Both the position numbers and the translations under genes were made by a program. This document shows positions 1-6,882 of a stretch of 20,280 nt of DNA, in pieces. Position 1 is the stretch's first letter, and each line of letters begins with the position of its first letter. Source of the DNA: DSWT01 sp049975385 (GTDB lineage: Bacteria > Chloroflexota > Anaerolineae > B4-G1 > SLSP01); NCBI GenBank assembly GCA_049975385.1, contig JBNGDO010000092.1, forward strand, positions 1 to 20,280, read 5' to 3'. The notes beneath the pieces are model-generated. The model searched no databases. It was given only the letters and a program-made list of their open reading frames with translations, and was not told the origin of the DNA.

Positions 1-96
1 TGTGGCGGTTGCTGCTGGTGGGATAGGCGTGCTGCATCCGGTGATGAATAGCGCAACGATGAAACATAATCCGCAATAATGTATTCGCTTGAACAT
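1..96 (-). CDS. Lipoprotein, N-terminal part only (runs off the left edge)
   Basis: This is an open frame of 32 codons from an ATG at 96 to the window edge. The peptide begins MFKRIHYCGLCFIVALFITG and then CSTPIPP. It has two early basic residues, a hydrophobic stretch and a lipobox ITGC with the lipidated Cys at residue 21, followed by a Pro/Ala/Thr linker. The protein is therefore expected to be membrane-anchored and exported. The start is set by a GGAGG (102-106 on the plus strand) spaced 5 bases from the ATG. A good sigma70-type promoter lies upstream at 139-166. Nothing of the mature domain is visible, so function cannot be given. Confidence 0.8.
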   Translation of the reverse strand, partial: MFKRIHYCGLCFIVALFITGCSTPIPPAATAT

Positions 97-138
97 CGAT
101 TCCTCCGTAGTATGGTGGAGCTGTGGGCTATGCGCATC

Positions 139-166
139 ATTATAGAGAGAGCGCCGGGTTAGTCAA
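139..166 (-). promoter_or_regulatory. Sigma70-type promoter for the partial lipoprotein gene
   Basis: Read on the minus strand, a TTGACT -35 (plus 161-166) and a perfect TATAAT -10 (plus 139-144) are separated by 16 bases. The expected start is about 35 bases before the ATG at 96, leaving room for the GGAGG ribosome-binding site. It separates the lipoprotein from the operon that ends at the spermidine-synthase-like gene. Confidence 0.75.
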
Positions 167-180
167 CACAACGGCTAGAT

Positions 181-303
181 TTATAAGTCCTTGAGCCGGT
201 GGCTGATATCGCTTTCCGGCACAGTATAGCCCAGTTGAGGGATCAACGTAGTGATGGCAGCAACGTCATCACAGGCGGCTTTGTGGATAACGACTGTATC
301 CAT
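181..303 (-). pseudogene. Truncated GNAT acetyltransferase remnant (N-terminal 40 residues)
   Basis: A 40-codon frame from ATG at 303 to TAA at 181 reads MDTVVIHKAACDDVAAITTL and then IPQLGYTVPESDISHRLKDL. This matches the start of GNAT acetyltransferases: beta1 (VVIHKA), then a D-x-x-A-I-x-x-L-I-x-Q-L-G-Y helix pair with PESDISHRL. GNAT proteins are usually about 140-170 residues and their acetyl-CoA motif (Q/RxxGxG/A) lies further on. Here the frame stops before it, and the next bases hold further in-frame stops (TAG, TGA) and then the lipoprotein promoter. No other frame continues the domain. It begins 11 bases after the stop of the upstream gene, without a clear ribosome-binding site. I read it as a decayed gene; a genuine small peptide cannot be excluded. 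Confidence 0.55.
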
Positions 304-314
304 TGCAGGCGTCT

Positions 315-1892
315 TTACTGCCCGCCGAGGATATAGCGCAGCGCGAGGTTGTGAGTAAGTTGCTCGACTGGAGCGCGGTCGTCGGTAAAGACCAGGGCAC
401 TCGTCCCTGGCTTCCGCAGATTCGCCAGTGCGCGCTTTGCCACGGTTTCCAGCCGCGCGTCGTTCAAGACCTGCAGATTGTCCGCCAGATTTTGCGCCGT
501 AGTGATTTGTACCGTCGCAACGACAATCGCGTTGAAGCTGTCTGGCACTTCGATCACATAGACGGATGGATAAACCTGCCGCATCGTGTTGGCCATCGCC
601 TCGACCAGTCGCCAGTCGCCGTCTCCCGTCCCCGGCGTGTGTCCTACGTTGATGGCGACCACGCCCTTTTCCGTGAGACGCGCGCGCACTTCCGCGAAGA
701 ACTCCACCGTCGTCAGATGCCAGGGAATGTAGGGTAGCCGGTACGCATCCACGGCGACGACGTCATAACGGCGCTTGGTCTGCACGAGGAAAGCGCGCCC
801 GTCGGCGGCGTAAGCTGTGAGATTCGGCTGCGTCATCGCAAAGTAATCTCGCCCCACCTGGATGATGGCGGGATCGATCTCCACTCCGTCAATCGGCAGC
901 GCGCCGTAGACTGCGGTGTATTGTCGCGGCGTCGTCCCCGCCGCCAGCCCGATGACCAGCAGGCTGCCGACGGCGCTTGGCGGATGGGGGACGGCGTTGA
1001 AATACGGCGCGATGAGGTAGTAGTCCCACGGCCCGCCGGTGAGGATTTCGTCGCCGGGCAAGTAAACCGAGTGGATACCCTGGCCTTCGTTCAGCAGCAG
1101 ATACCGCGAGCCATCCGTGTTCTCTATCACCTGGATGAAGTTGTAGACGGATTCTTCTTCGTGGATGAGACCCGCCTCTGGCTTGATCGTGCCCGGTTTG
1201 AGGATGAAGAGCACGATGAGCAATAGCACCGTCCACGCCAACAGCCAGAAGCGGCGGCGGTTGAAATGCCACGAGCCCCACAGACCTGTTACAGCGGCGA
1301 TCATCGCCAGCAGGATGAACGTTCGGTACGTGCCCAGGTTGGGGATCAGCACCAGGTTGGGCAGGAACGTGCCGATGAAGCTGCCGAGTGTGGACACGGC
1401 GTAAATTTGCCCCGCCGTGCCGCCGGAGGCAGTCACGTCCGTCACCGAAAGGCGGATGACAAAAGGCGACACGCACGCCAGCAGCGTCACCGGCGCGACG
1501 AAGAGCACGAGCACGAAGATGAACGGCCCGGCGATCTGTGGCAGGCTCCATGCCATCATCCCCTGCGCGGCCAGGCGCAGCATCGGGCGCGCTAACAACG
1601 GAATTGTGGCAATGGTCAGCCCTGCCGCCGTCAGAATCGTGTAGAGGGTTGTGGGGTGGGGTGAACGGTCGGCCCAACGCCCGCCGAGTGCGTAGCCCAC
1701 CGAAAGATACAGCAGGATCAGCCCGATGATGGCCGACCAGACCAGTTCTGTGGTGCCGAAGGCCGGGGCTAATAACCGCGACGCCGCCAACTCCAGCGCC
1801 AGCGAGACGAGGCCGCCGATGAAGGCGGTGACGTAGAGGTAGACAGTAGACCGTAGACGGTAGACGGGGAGGGCAGAGGAGGATTTAGTCAT
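315..1892 (-). CDS. Fused membrane / spermidine-synthase-like protein
   Basis: About 525 residues. Residues about 18-230 hold several hydrophobic segments of the MFS-like/SpeE-associated type, beginning with LVSLALELAASRLLAPAFGT. Residues about 245-480 form a Rossmann-type aminopropyltransferase-like domain: the nucleotide-binding loop region LLVIGLAAGT (311-320, replacing the usual GGGDG), VEID (337-340) for the sugar hydroxyls, ADGRAF (363-368), and YDVVAVDAY (376-384) carrying the Asp found in the family's active site. These fusions are common in bacteria. Polyamine synthesis is not proven for them, and the altered glycine loop makes it less certain here. The ATG at 1892 is preferred over a TTG at 1898. 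It overlaps the end of the UbiD gene by 8 bases (ATGACTAA), so translation is probably coupled. A heptamer array encodes residues 10-18. Confidence 0.85.
   Translation of the reverse strand: MTKSSSALPVYRLRSTVYLYVTAFIGGLVSLALELAASRLLAPAFGTTELVWSAIIGLILLYLSVGYALGGRWADRSPHPTTLYTILTAAGLTIATIPLLARPMLRLAAQGMMAWSLPQIAGPFIFVLVLFVAPVTLLACVSPFVIRLSVTDVTASGGTAGQIYAVSTLGSFIGTFLPNLVLIPNLGTYRTFILLAMIAAVTGLWGSWHFNRRRFWLLAWTVLLLIVLFILKPGTIKPEAGLIHEEESVYNFIQVIENTDGSRYLLLNEGQGIHSVYLPGDEILTGGPWDYYLIAPYFNAVPHPPSAVGSLLVIGLAAGTTPRQYTAVYGALPIDGVEIDPAIIQVGRDYFAMTQPNLTAYAADGRAFLVQTKRRYDVVAVDAYRLPYIPWHLTTVEFFAEVRARLTEKGVVAINVGHTPGTGDGDWRLVEAMANTMRQVYPSVYVIEVPDSFNAIVVATVQITTAQNLADNLQVLNDARLETVAKRALANLRKPGTSALVFTDDRAPVEQLTHNLALRYILGGQ
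1839..1866. repeat. Heptamer array GTAGACN x4, inside the 5' end of a gene
   Basis: Four in-phase copies of GTAGACN (fourth bases A, C, G, G) follow a partial copy GTAGAG at 1833-1838. On the minus strand it is read as coding sequence for residues 10-18 (VYRLRSTVY) of the spermidine-synthase-like protein, just before its first membrane segment. In that orientation (GTCTACN) the array contains no stop codon. The same unit occurs in four other places in the window. Confidence 0.9.
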
Positions 1893-3354
1893 GGTCAAGT
1901 CCCAGGTCCTTCCAAAGGGTGTCTATTCGAGCTTTGATCTCCGGCGGCATCTGCACGACCTCAGGCCATTCGCGGGTGAAGCCTTCCTCGGGCCATTTCG
2001 CCGTTGCGTCGATGCCGATTTTTCCGCCGAAGGAGTGGTGGTACGAGGCGTGATCCAGGTGATCGGTCGGTCCGTCGCCGATGACGACGTCACGCGACCA
2101 ATCGACGTTGCCCAACGCCTGCCACGCGGCGATGTTCGGGTCGTGCACGTCAACCCACTCATCGACGATGACGACGGCCTTCGCCAGACTGAGGAGCGCC
2201 AGTCCCCACAGGCCGTGCATCACTTTGCGGGCGTGGCCCGGATAACGCTTCTTGATGCTCACCAGCACGAGGTTGTGAAAGACGCCCGGCGCAGGCATCG
2301 CGAAGTCCACGATTTCCGGCAGAAACAGGCGCAGCAGCGGCAGGAACAGGCGCTCGGTGGCCTTGCCCATCCAGTAATCCTCCGCCGGTGGGATGCCGAC
2401 GACGGTGGCGGGATAGATCGGGTCGCGCCGCCGGGTGACGGCGGTGACGTGCAGCGCGGGGAACGGCTCGACGGGTGTGTAGTAGCCGGTGTGGTCGCCG
2501 AACGGACCTTCAGGGCGTTGGTCGTCGGGATCGACATACCCCTCGATGATGACGTCGGCTTCGGCGGGGACGGAGAGCGGCTGCGTGACGCAGTCCACCA
2601 GTTCGACGGGCTTCCCGCGCAGCCAGCCTGCGAGCAGGTACTCGTCGATGTCGGGCGGTAACGGTGCGGACGCGGCCCAGATGCAGGCCGGGTCGCCGCC
2701 GAGCGCGACCGCGACGGGGATGTGCTTCCCCAATGATTTAGCGACGCGTTCGTGTTCCGCGCCGCCCTTGTGCCGTTGCCAGTGGACGAGTAGCGTGCGG
2801 CTGTCGACCTTCTGCAGGCGGTACATCCCCACGTTGCGCACGCCCTTGACCGGATCGCGGCTGATGACCTGCGGCAGCGTGACGAACGGGCCGCCGTCGT
2901 TGGGCCAGCACGTGAGGATCGGGAGGCCGTCCAGCGATGGGTTCTCGGTCTCGACGATGTCCTGCACCGGCGCGCGTTTGACTTTGTGGGGCTTGATCCC
3001 GGCGGCGCGCAGGGCGTTGAGCAGGCCCACACCGCGTCCCACCGCTGCGCCCGCGTTCTGCGGCAGTCGCAGATCGATAAGCTTCCCCAAGTTGCGGGTA
3101 AGGTCATCCAGTTCATCCACGTGCAGCGCCCACGCCATCCGTTGCGCGCTGCCGAACATGTTGATCAGCACCGGCATATCGTAGCCGGTCACGTTCTCGA
3201 AAAGCAGCGCTCTGTTGCGTTCCGCCGGGCCCTTGCTCACCCGTTCTACAATTTCGGTAATCTCCAGTTCCGCCGAAACCGGTGTTGTCACGCGCACCAG
3301 TTCCCCGCGCCCCTCCAGCCACCGCACAAAATCCCGCAATGTATTAACCTTCAT
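1885..3354 (-). CDS. ubiD: UbiD-family decarboxylase (probable menaquinone pathway)
   Basis: 489 residues, close to E. coli UbiD (about 497). UbiD enzymes decarboxylate aromatic acids with prenylated FMN supplied by a UbiX partner. The hallmark block EGPFGDHTGYYTP, which carries the acidic active-site loop, is present, followed by FPALHVTAVTRR, FLPEIVDFAMP, VSIKKRYPGHARKVM and the C-terminal KIGIDATAKWPEEG. All align with the E. coli protein as I recall it. The ATG at 3354 is chosen over an upstream TTG (3372) because a GAGGGA (3360-3365) lies 5 bases before it. A UbiA-type prenyltransferase sits at the head of the same strand run. Chloroflexota normally use menaquinone, so I infer a role in the late steps of the futalosine-type route (MqnL-like). 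No other pathway gene or UbiX is in the window. Confidence 0.9.
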   Translation of the reverse strand: MKVNTLRDFVRWLEGRGELVRVTTPVSAELEITEIVERVSKGPAERNRALLFENVTGYDMPVLINMFGSAQRMAWALHVDELDDLTRNLGKLIDLRLPQNAGAAVGRGVGLLNALRAAGIKPHKVKRAPVQDIVETENPSLDGLPILTCWPNDGGPFVTLPQVISRDPVKGVRNVGMYRLQKVDSRTLLVHWQRHKGGAEHERVAKSLGKHIPVAVALGGDPACIWAASAPLPPDIDEYLLAGWLRGKPVELVDCVTQPLSVPAEADVIIEGYVDPDDQRPEGPFGDHTGYYTPVEPFPALHVTAVTRRRDPIYPATVVGIPPAEDYWMGKATERLFLPLLRLFLPEIVDFAMPAPGVFHNLVLVSIKKRYPGHARKVMHGLWGLALLSLAKAVVIVDEWVDVHDPNIAAWQALGNVDWSRDVVIGDGPTDHLDHASYHHSFGGKIGIDATAKWPEEGFTREWPEVVQMPPEIKARIDTLWKDLGLDHD

Positions 3355-3365
3355 TGTCTTCCCTC

Positions 3366-3408
3366 GAATCAAGAATCCAGAATCAGCGAATGAGCGAATC
3401 AGCGAATG
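3366..3408. repeat. Mixed tandem array: GAATCNN x3 then AATCAGCG x3
   Basis: Three 7-bp copies (GAATCAA, GAATCCA, GAATCAG; 3366-3386) run into 8-bp copies AATCAGCG, AATGAGCG, AATCAGCG (3381-3404) and a partial copy AATG. The array starts at the base next to the UbiD ribosome-binding site and fills the space between the UbiD and permease genes. The 8-bp unit returns at 6791-6830 and, as its complement CGCTGATT, inside the GT39 gene. Confidence 0.85.
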
Positions 3409-3418
3409 CTCTCATCCC

Positions 3419-3446
3419 GTCTACCGTCTACTGTCTACCGTCTACC
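3419..3446. repeat. Heptamer array GTCTACN x4 forming the permease 3' end
   Basis: Four in-phase copies (GTCTACC, GTCTACT, GTCTACC, GTCTACC). On the minus strand the permease gene reads into it: the array encodes its last residues VDGRQ, and a TAG inside the unit is its stop codon (3428-3430). Confidence 0.9.
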
Positions 3447-4177
3447 CTTGCCCACCCACACAGCCGCTGTTCCAATACATCCACCCCAAAGTACAACCCC
3501 AATCCGAGCAAACTCATCGCCATGATCCCCGCGTACATCTTGGGGTAATCGAAGAGCGTGCTGCCCTGATAGTAGATATAATAGCCCAATCCGTAACGGG
3601 TGGCAAACAGTTCGGCGATGTAGAGCACGGCGACGGCGGTGCCGATGGACTGTCGCACAGCCGTTAGGATCGCCGGAACGCTCGCCGGGAGGTAGACGAA
3701 GCGGAACAGCGCGCGCCGTCCCGCGCCCAGGCTGCGCACGCTCAGCAGCAGTTCCGGACGGATCGCGGTAGCGGCGTCACGCACGAGCACCAGGATTTGG
3801 AAGAACAGAATCATCGTGATGATGACGATTTTAGGGAAGTCGCCCACGCCCAAAAACAGCAGCACGATGGGCACGAGCACGACTTTGGGGATGGGGAACA
3901 GCAGATAGATGAACGGCGCGAAGATGCGGTTGAGCCGCATGCTCTGCCCCAATACCAGCCCTGCCGGTGTCGCCAGTGCAATCGCCAGGGCGATGCTCGC
4001 TGCTACGCGGTAGAGGCTGACGAGCGTGTGGCGTCCCAGGTCGCGGGGCAGGTCGCGGATGAAGGCGGCTATCACGCGAGTTGGCGTGGGCAGAATGGGG
4101 CGTTGAATTACAGCTGCAAGCCCGTACCACAGGACAAAAAGCACCAACGTCGCCAGAAGCACATCACGGCGCTTCAT
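3428..4177 (-). CDS. ABC transporter permease, NitT/TauT (SsuC/TauC) type
   Basis: 249 residues with about six membrane segments, normal for this family. The cytoplasmic EAA-type coupling loop is visible in residues around 140-175 (RPELLLSVRSLGAG...FRFVYLPASVPAI), where it contacts the ATPase. The segment LFPIPKVVLVPIVLLFLGVG is typical of SsuC/TauC/ThiX-like permeases. The ATG at 4177 shares one base with the stop of the SGNH hydrolase (TGATG), with AAGGG just upstream, so translation is probably coupled; a TTG at 4180 is the alternative. The last five residues (VDGRQ) and the stop come from a heptamer array, so the original C-terminus has been replaced or extended. The ATPase and the binding protein lie upstream on the same strand. 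The substrate is unknown; the class imports small anions, sulfonates or pyrimidine precursors. Confidence 0.88.
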   Translation of the reverse strand: MKRRDVLLATLVLFVLWYGLAAVIQRPILPTPTRVIAAFIRDLPRDLGRHTLVSLYRVAASIALAIALATPAGLVLGQSMRLNRIFAPFIYLLFPIPKVVLVPIVLLFLGVGDFPKIVIITMILFFQILVLVRDAATAIRPELLLSVRSLGAGRRALFRFVYLPASVPAILTAVRQSIGTAVAVLYIAELFATRYGLGYYIYYQGSTLFDYPKMYAGIMAMSLLGLGLYFGVDVLEQRLCGWARVDGRQ

Positions 4178-4929
4178 CAATGCTGGCCCTTTTGTAGGTT
4201 TTTCAGAATAGGTAGGAGTTTCTCATTAAGCGCGGTATAACCCTCAGGTGTCAGATGAAGCAAATCCTGGCTATATGCCTTCTGTACAACATCTCGCTCG
4301 TTTGCTAAAACGATCGAAGTATCAAAAACGACAACCCTCTCTTCTGCAAGAGTCAAAATATACGCGTTAACTTCATCTATGGTCTCGGCAACGTCGCTTG
4401 ACCAGAAAAGCCGGCGTTCTAGCGGAACACGCCCTAACGGGAAGATGGTCGTCACAACAACTTGTGCCTCCAGGTCAGAAGCCTTGGCGACAATCGCTGC
4501 GATATTGGCTTTGCAGTCTGCCGTGATGCTAGCTTTTTGCTCTGGAAAGAGTGGGATCGTCTTCAGATCGTTGATACCTACCTGAACAACCACGATGTCA
4601 GGGTTCAAAGGTGCAACGTGTGCATCGAATCGCTCAAGCGCCTGTGCAGTTGTTTCATTGCCGATACCTCGATTAACGAGTTGATACGTATCTAGCTCTG
4701 TTATGGCGGGCCAACTATACGCTCGCGAATCACCAAAGAAAACCACACGCTGTTGGTTTGTGTCGCTTGGCAGATCGCTTGACTCGTACCAGTCAAGACC
4801 GATAGGATCAAGCTTGACGGCATTCAACAAAAGGTAGTATTGTTGTCCACGTCGAAAGAAGACCACATTCAGGGCAATCGATCCCAAAAGCAGGACAGTC
4901 AAAACCACTAGCAAGATGTTTTTCTTCAT
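4177..4929 (-). CDS. SGNH/GDSL-family hydrolase with membrane anchor
   Basis: 250 residues. An N-terminal hydrophobic segment (residues 4-25) after two lysines should anchor or export the protein. The four SGNH blocks are present: nucleophile Ser68 in GDSRA (66-70), Gly in RGIGNET (87-93), Asn120 in GIND (118-121), and DLLH with Asp222 and His225. Members are esterases or acyl hydrolases, often acting on lipids or acylated glycans. It lies between the ATPase and the permease of one ABC transporter. Its ATG overlaps the ATPase stop (ATGA) and its own stop overlaps the permease ATG (TGATG). The gene looks clearly more AT-rich than its neighbours, which suggests later acquisition. Function in the transporter is unknown; release of an esterified ligand is one possibility. 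Confidence 0.88.
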   Translation of the reverse strand: MKKNILLVVLTVLLLGSIALNVVFFRRGQQYYLLLNAVKLDPIGLDWYESSDLPSDTNQQRVVFFGDSRAYSWPAITELDTYQLVNRGIGNETTAQALERFDAHVAPLNPDIVVVQVGINDLKTIPLFPEQKASITADCKANIAAIVAKASDLEAQVVVTTIFPLGRVPLERRLFWSSDVAETIDEVNAYILTLAEERVVVFDTSIVLANERDVVQKAYSQDLLHLTPEGYTALNEKLLPILKNLQKGQH

Positions 4930-5702
4930 CGTTCACCCATTCGACCACGAAGTGTCATGCACGCATTTTGATAAGCTTTGGAATGACGATACTCGACGCG
5001 CGCATCGTGTGTATTCTCCAAGGCATTGGCTTCTTGATTGGGCGGTTCGCTCAATAGCAATACTTTCTGTCCCACGAACGCTGCCTCTTCGATGTTGTGT
5101 GTGACCAGCACCACCGTGACGCCTGCTTCCTCACACAACGTTAGCGTGAGTGCCTGCAAGCCTTCGCGGGTGGGGGCGTCCAGCGCGGAAAATGGCTCAT
5201 CCATCAGCACCAGATCGGGATCAAGGACGAGGGTGCGTGCAATCGCTGCGCGCTGGCGCTGCCCGCCGGAAATCTGGCCGGGGTACTTCGTCGCCACGTC
5301 CGCAATGCCCAACCGCGCCAGCCAGTGATCGACGCGGGCCTGCGCCTCGGCAGGGTCCAGGCGCTCGTCGCGGGGGACGTGTCGTCCATCCGGTCCGTAG
5401 AAGCGGCGGATGCGCAGCCCTAACATCACGTTATCCTGCACCGTCGCCCACGGCAGCAGGCCGTACTCCTGCAAAATCAATCCCGTGCGCGGGCGCGGAC
5501 GGACGATGCGCTCGCCATCGACAGCGACCTCCCCGGACTGCGGGTGCAGCAATCCCGCCAGCAACATCAAAAGCGTGCTCTTCCCACACCCCGACGGCCC
5601 CAACACCGCCCACACGTCCCCGTGCTCCCCGCGCCAGGAAAACCGCTCGAATACCAGCGCCTGGCTCGGATAAGCGAAGGTTACGTCGCGTAGCTCAAAC
5701 AT
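4926..5702 (-). CDS. ABC transporter ATP-binding protein, SsuB/TauB type
   Basis: 258 residues with the full nucleotide-binding set: Walker A GPSGCGKST (35-43), Q-loop Gln78 in QEYGLLPW (typical of the nitrate/sulfonate/taurine group), signature ISGGQRQR (144-151), Walker B LVLMDEP (164-170), D-loop SALD, and switch His202 in VTHN. It powers the permease encoded two genes downstream. No Shine-Dalgarno sequence precedes the ATG at 5702; a heptamer array begins only 4 bases upstream. The last 40 or so codons are visibly more AT-rich, like the following SGNH gene, so the join between old and acquired DNA may lie inside this gene near 5040. Confidence 0.92.
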   Translation of the reverse strand: MFELRDVTFAYPSQALVFERFSWRGEHGDVWAVLGPSGCGKSTLLMLLAGLLHPQSGEVAVDGERIVRPRPRTGLILQEYGLLPWATVQDNVMLGLRIRRFYGPDGRHVPRDERLDPAEAQARVDHWLARLGIADVATKYPGQISGGQRQRAAIARTLVLDPDLVLMDEPFSALDAPTREGLQALTLTLCEEAGVTVVLVTHNIEEAAFVGQKVLLLSEPPNQEANALENTHDARVEYRHSKAYQNACMTLRGRMGER

Positions 5703-5706
5703 TGCG

Positions 5707-5734
5707 GTAGACGGTAGACAGTAGACGGTAGACG
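5707..5734. repeat. Heptamer array GTAGACN x4 next to the ATPase start
   Basis: Four in-phase copies (G, A, G, G in the last position) followed by a run of G. It ends 4 bases before the ATPase ATG, where a ribosome-binding site would be expected. Confidence 0.9.
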
Positions 5735-5765
5735 GGGGGGAGAGACGAAAGGCTCACTCGTTAGT

Positions 5766-5786
5766 TCTTGCCTCTTGCCTCTTGCA
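5766..5786. repeat. Heptamer array TCTTGCC x3
   Basis: TCTTGCC, TCTTGCC, TCTTGCA, then a decayed TCCTG. It lies just beyond the stop of the Trp-rich unknown gene and is a unit family not seen elsewhere in the window. Confidence 0.8.
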
Positions 5787-5793
5787 TCCTGTT

Positions 5794-6753
5794 TCACTTC
5801 CTGCTCTCCGGGAACCGGTTAAAATCCACGATGTAGGGCCACCAGTTGTTGAGCTTGCCGTCGGCGGCGCGGCCTTCGGCGTGGGGGATGCGCTCGAGCC
5901 ACCAACGATGGTGCTCGCGGATGTCGCCGTTGCCCCATTGGGCGCAGTTCATCGGCTTCTTCTCACCGGTGAGATCGGGGTAGTTAAGCCAATCGTCGGC
6001 GCTGCTCATCACGGTGCGGCGATTGCCCCAGTCGTAGTCACGCTCGCTGTTTGGCGCGAAGTGGACGTTGCCGCAGGCCGCCTCGCCCGGCGCGACCTTG
6101 TCGTACAGCGTGAAGCGATTCCAGGCATGGGGCGTCGACTGCTGCGCGACCGGTACAAGCTCCCACGAGCCGTAGACGTGGCGCAGGATCGACTCGGCGC
6201 GGTGCCCGAACGCCTCCAACATCTCGCCGACGCCGCGCTCATAGTTGAAGCCCATCGTGACGAACGTGCGGAATCCCCAGAAGCCCGGCACGGGTTCGGA
6301 ATTGCAGAAGTAGGGTTGCCCGCCGGCCATCGTCGATTCCCAGAAGCCGCCATAAGGGAAGCCCCACAGCCACACCTCGTCAATCTCCCCGAGCATCACC
6401 CGCCAGGGGATTTTGTACGCCTTGAAGATCGCCGCATAGTCCACCGCGTCGGGCTGGTGCCAGGTGCCTCCGCCCTCATGGCAGGCTAAGTATTTGGCGT
6501 TGGTGTAGCGGAAGCCGTCCAGCTTGAGCGGATAGGCGTCTACGTCGATCATTTCCACAATGTGATAGCGCACGTAGCCGTAGCTGCACGCTTCGATGTC
6601 GGCGATGTACTGTGGCATCAGATCGCGGGGATCGTTCCACCCCAGGACTTCGTACAGCCGTTTGCCGCCCCGGTTAGGGAACACCGGTGCGAAGTTGATC
6701 ACCAGCACTTTCGGTGCGACAAAGGACAATGGAACTTTCGTTTTTCCGAACAT
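5794..6753 (-). CDS. Trp-rich conserved-looking protein of unknown function
   Basis: 319 residues, no signal peptide and no membrane segment, so probably cytoplasmic. I do not recognise a named family. It is unusually rich in Trp (16) with clusters of His, Asn, Asp and Glu: CHEGGGTWHQPDAVDY (91-106), GEIDEVWLWGFPYGGFWES (122-140), FCNSEP (149-154), GNVHFAPNSERDYDWG (228-243), CAQWGNGDIREHHRWWLE (270-287) and NNWWPYIVD (302-310). This pattern suggests a secreted-enzyme-like or carbohydrate-active fold, perhaps metal-binding, but no known catalytic signature is evident. The start is firm: AGGAGG (6759-6764) lies 5 bases before the ATG. It sits between the binding protein and the ATPase of an ABC transporter, so a role with the transported compound is likely. 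Confidence 0.8.
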   Translation of the reverse strand: MFGKTKVPLSFVAPKVLVINFAPVFPNRGGKRLYEVLGWNDPRDLMPQYIADIEACSYGYVRYHIVEMIDVDAYPLKLDGFRYTNAKYLACHEGGGTWHQPDAVDYAAIFKAYKIPWRVMLGEIDEVWLWGFPYGGFWESTMAGGQPYFCNSEPVPGFWGFRTFVTMGFNYERGVGEMLEAFGHRAESILRHVYGSWELVPVAQQSTPHAWNRFTLYDKVAPGEAACGNVHFAPNSERDYDWGNRRTVMSSADDWLNYPDLTGEKKPMNCAQWGNGDIREHHRWWLERIPHAEGRAADGKLNNWWPYIVDFNRFPESRK

Positions 6754-6766
6754 TATGGCCTCCTCT

Positions 6767-6787
6767 CAAATGGCAAATGGCGAATGG
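6767..6787. repeat. Heptamer array CAAATGG x3
   Basis: CAAATGG, CAAATGG, CGAATGG, starting 3 bases beyond the AGGAGG of the Trp-rich gene. It is the first of four different unit families packed into the 138-bp gap at 6754-6891. Confidence 0.8.
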
Positions 6788-6790
6788 CAG

Positions 6791-6830
6791 AATCAGCGAA
6801 TGAGAGAATCAGCGAATCAGCGAATCAGCA
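6791..6830. repeat. 8-bp array AATCAGCG x5
   Basis: Five in-phase copies: AATCAGCG, AATGAGAG, AATCAGCG, AATCAGCG, AATCAGCA. Same family as 3381-3404. Confidence 0.9.
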
Positions 6831-6872
6831 GTTCCCCGTTCCCCCTCTCCCGTCTCCCCTCTACCTCTCCCC
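6831..6872. repeat. Degenerate pyrimidine heptamers x6
   Basis: Six successive 7-base units: GTTCCCC, GTTCCCC, CTCTCCC, GTCTCCC, CTCTACC, TCTCCCC. It begins at the base after the 8-bp array, as if one array type had grown from the end of another. Confidence 0.65.
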
Positions 6873-6882
6873 CCTGCCTACC

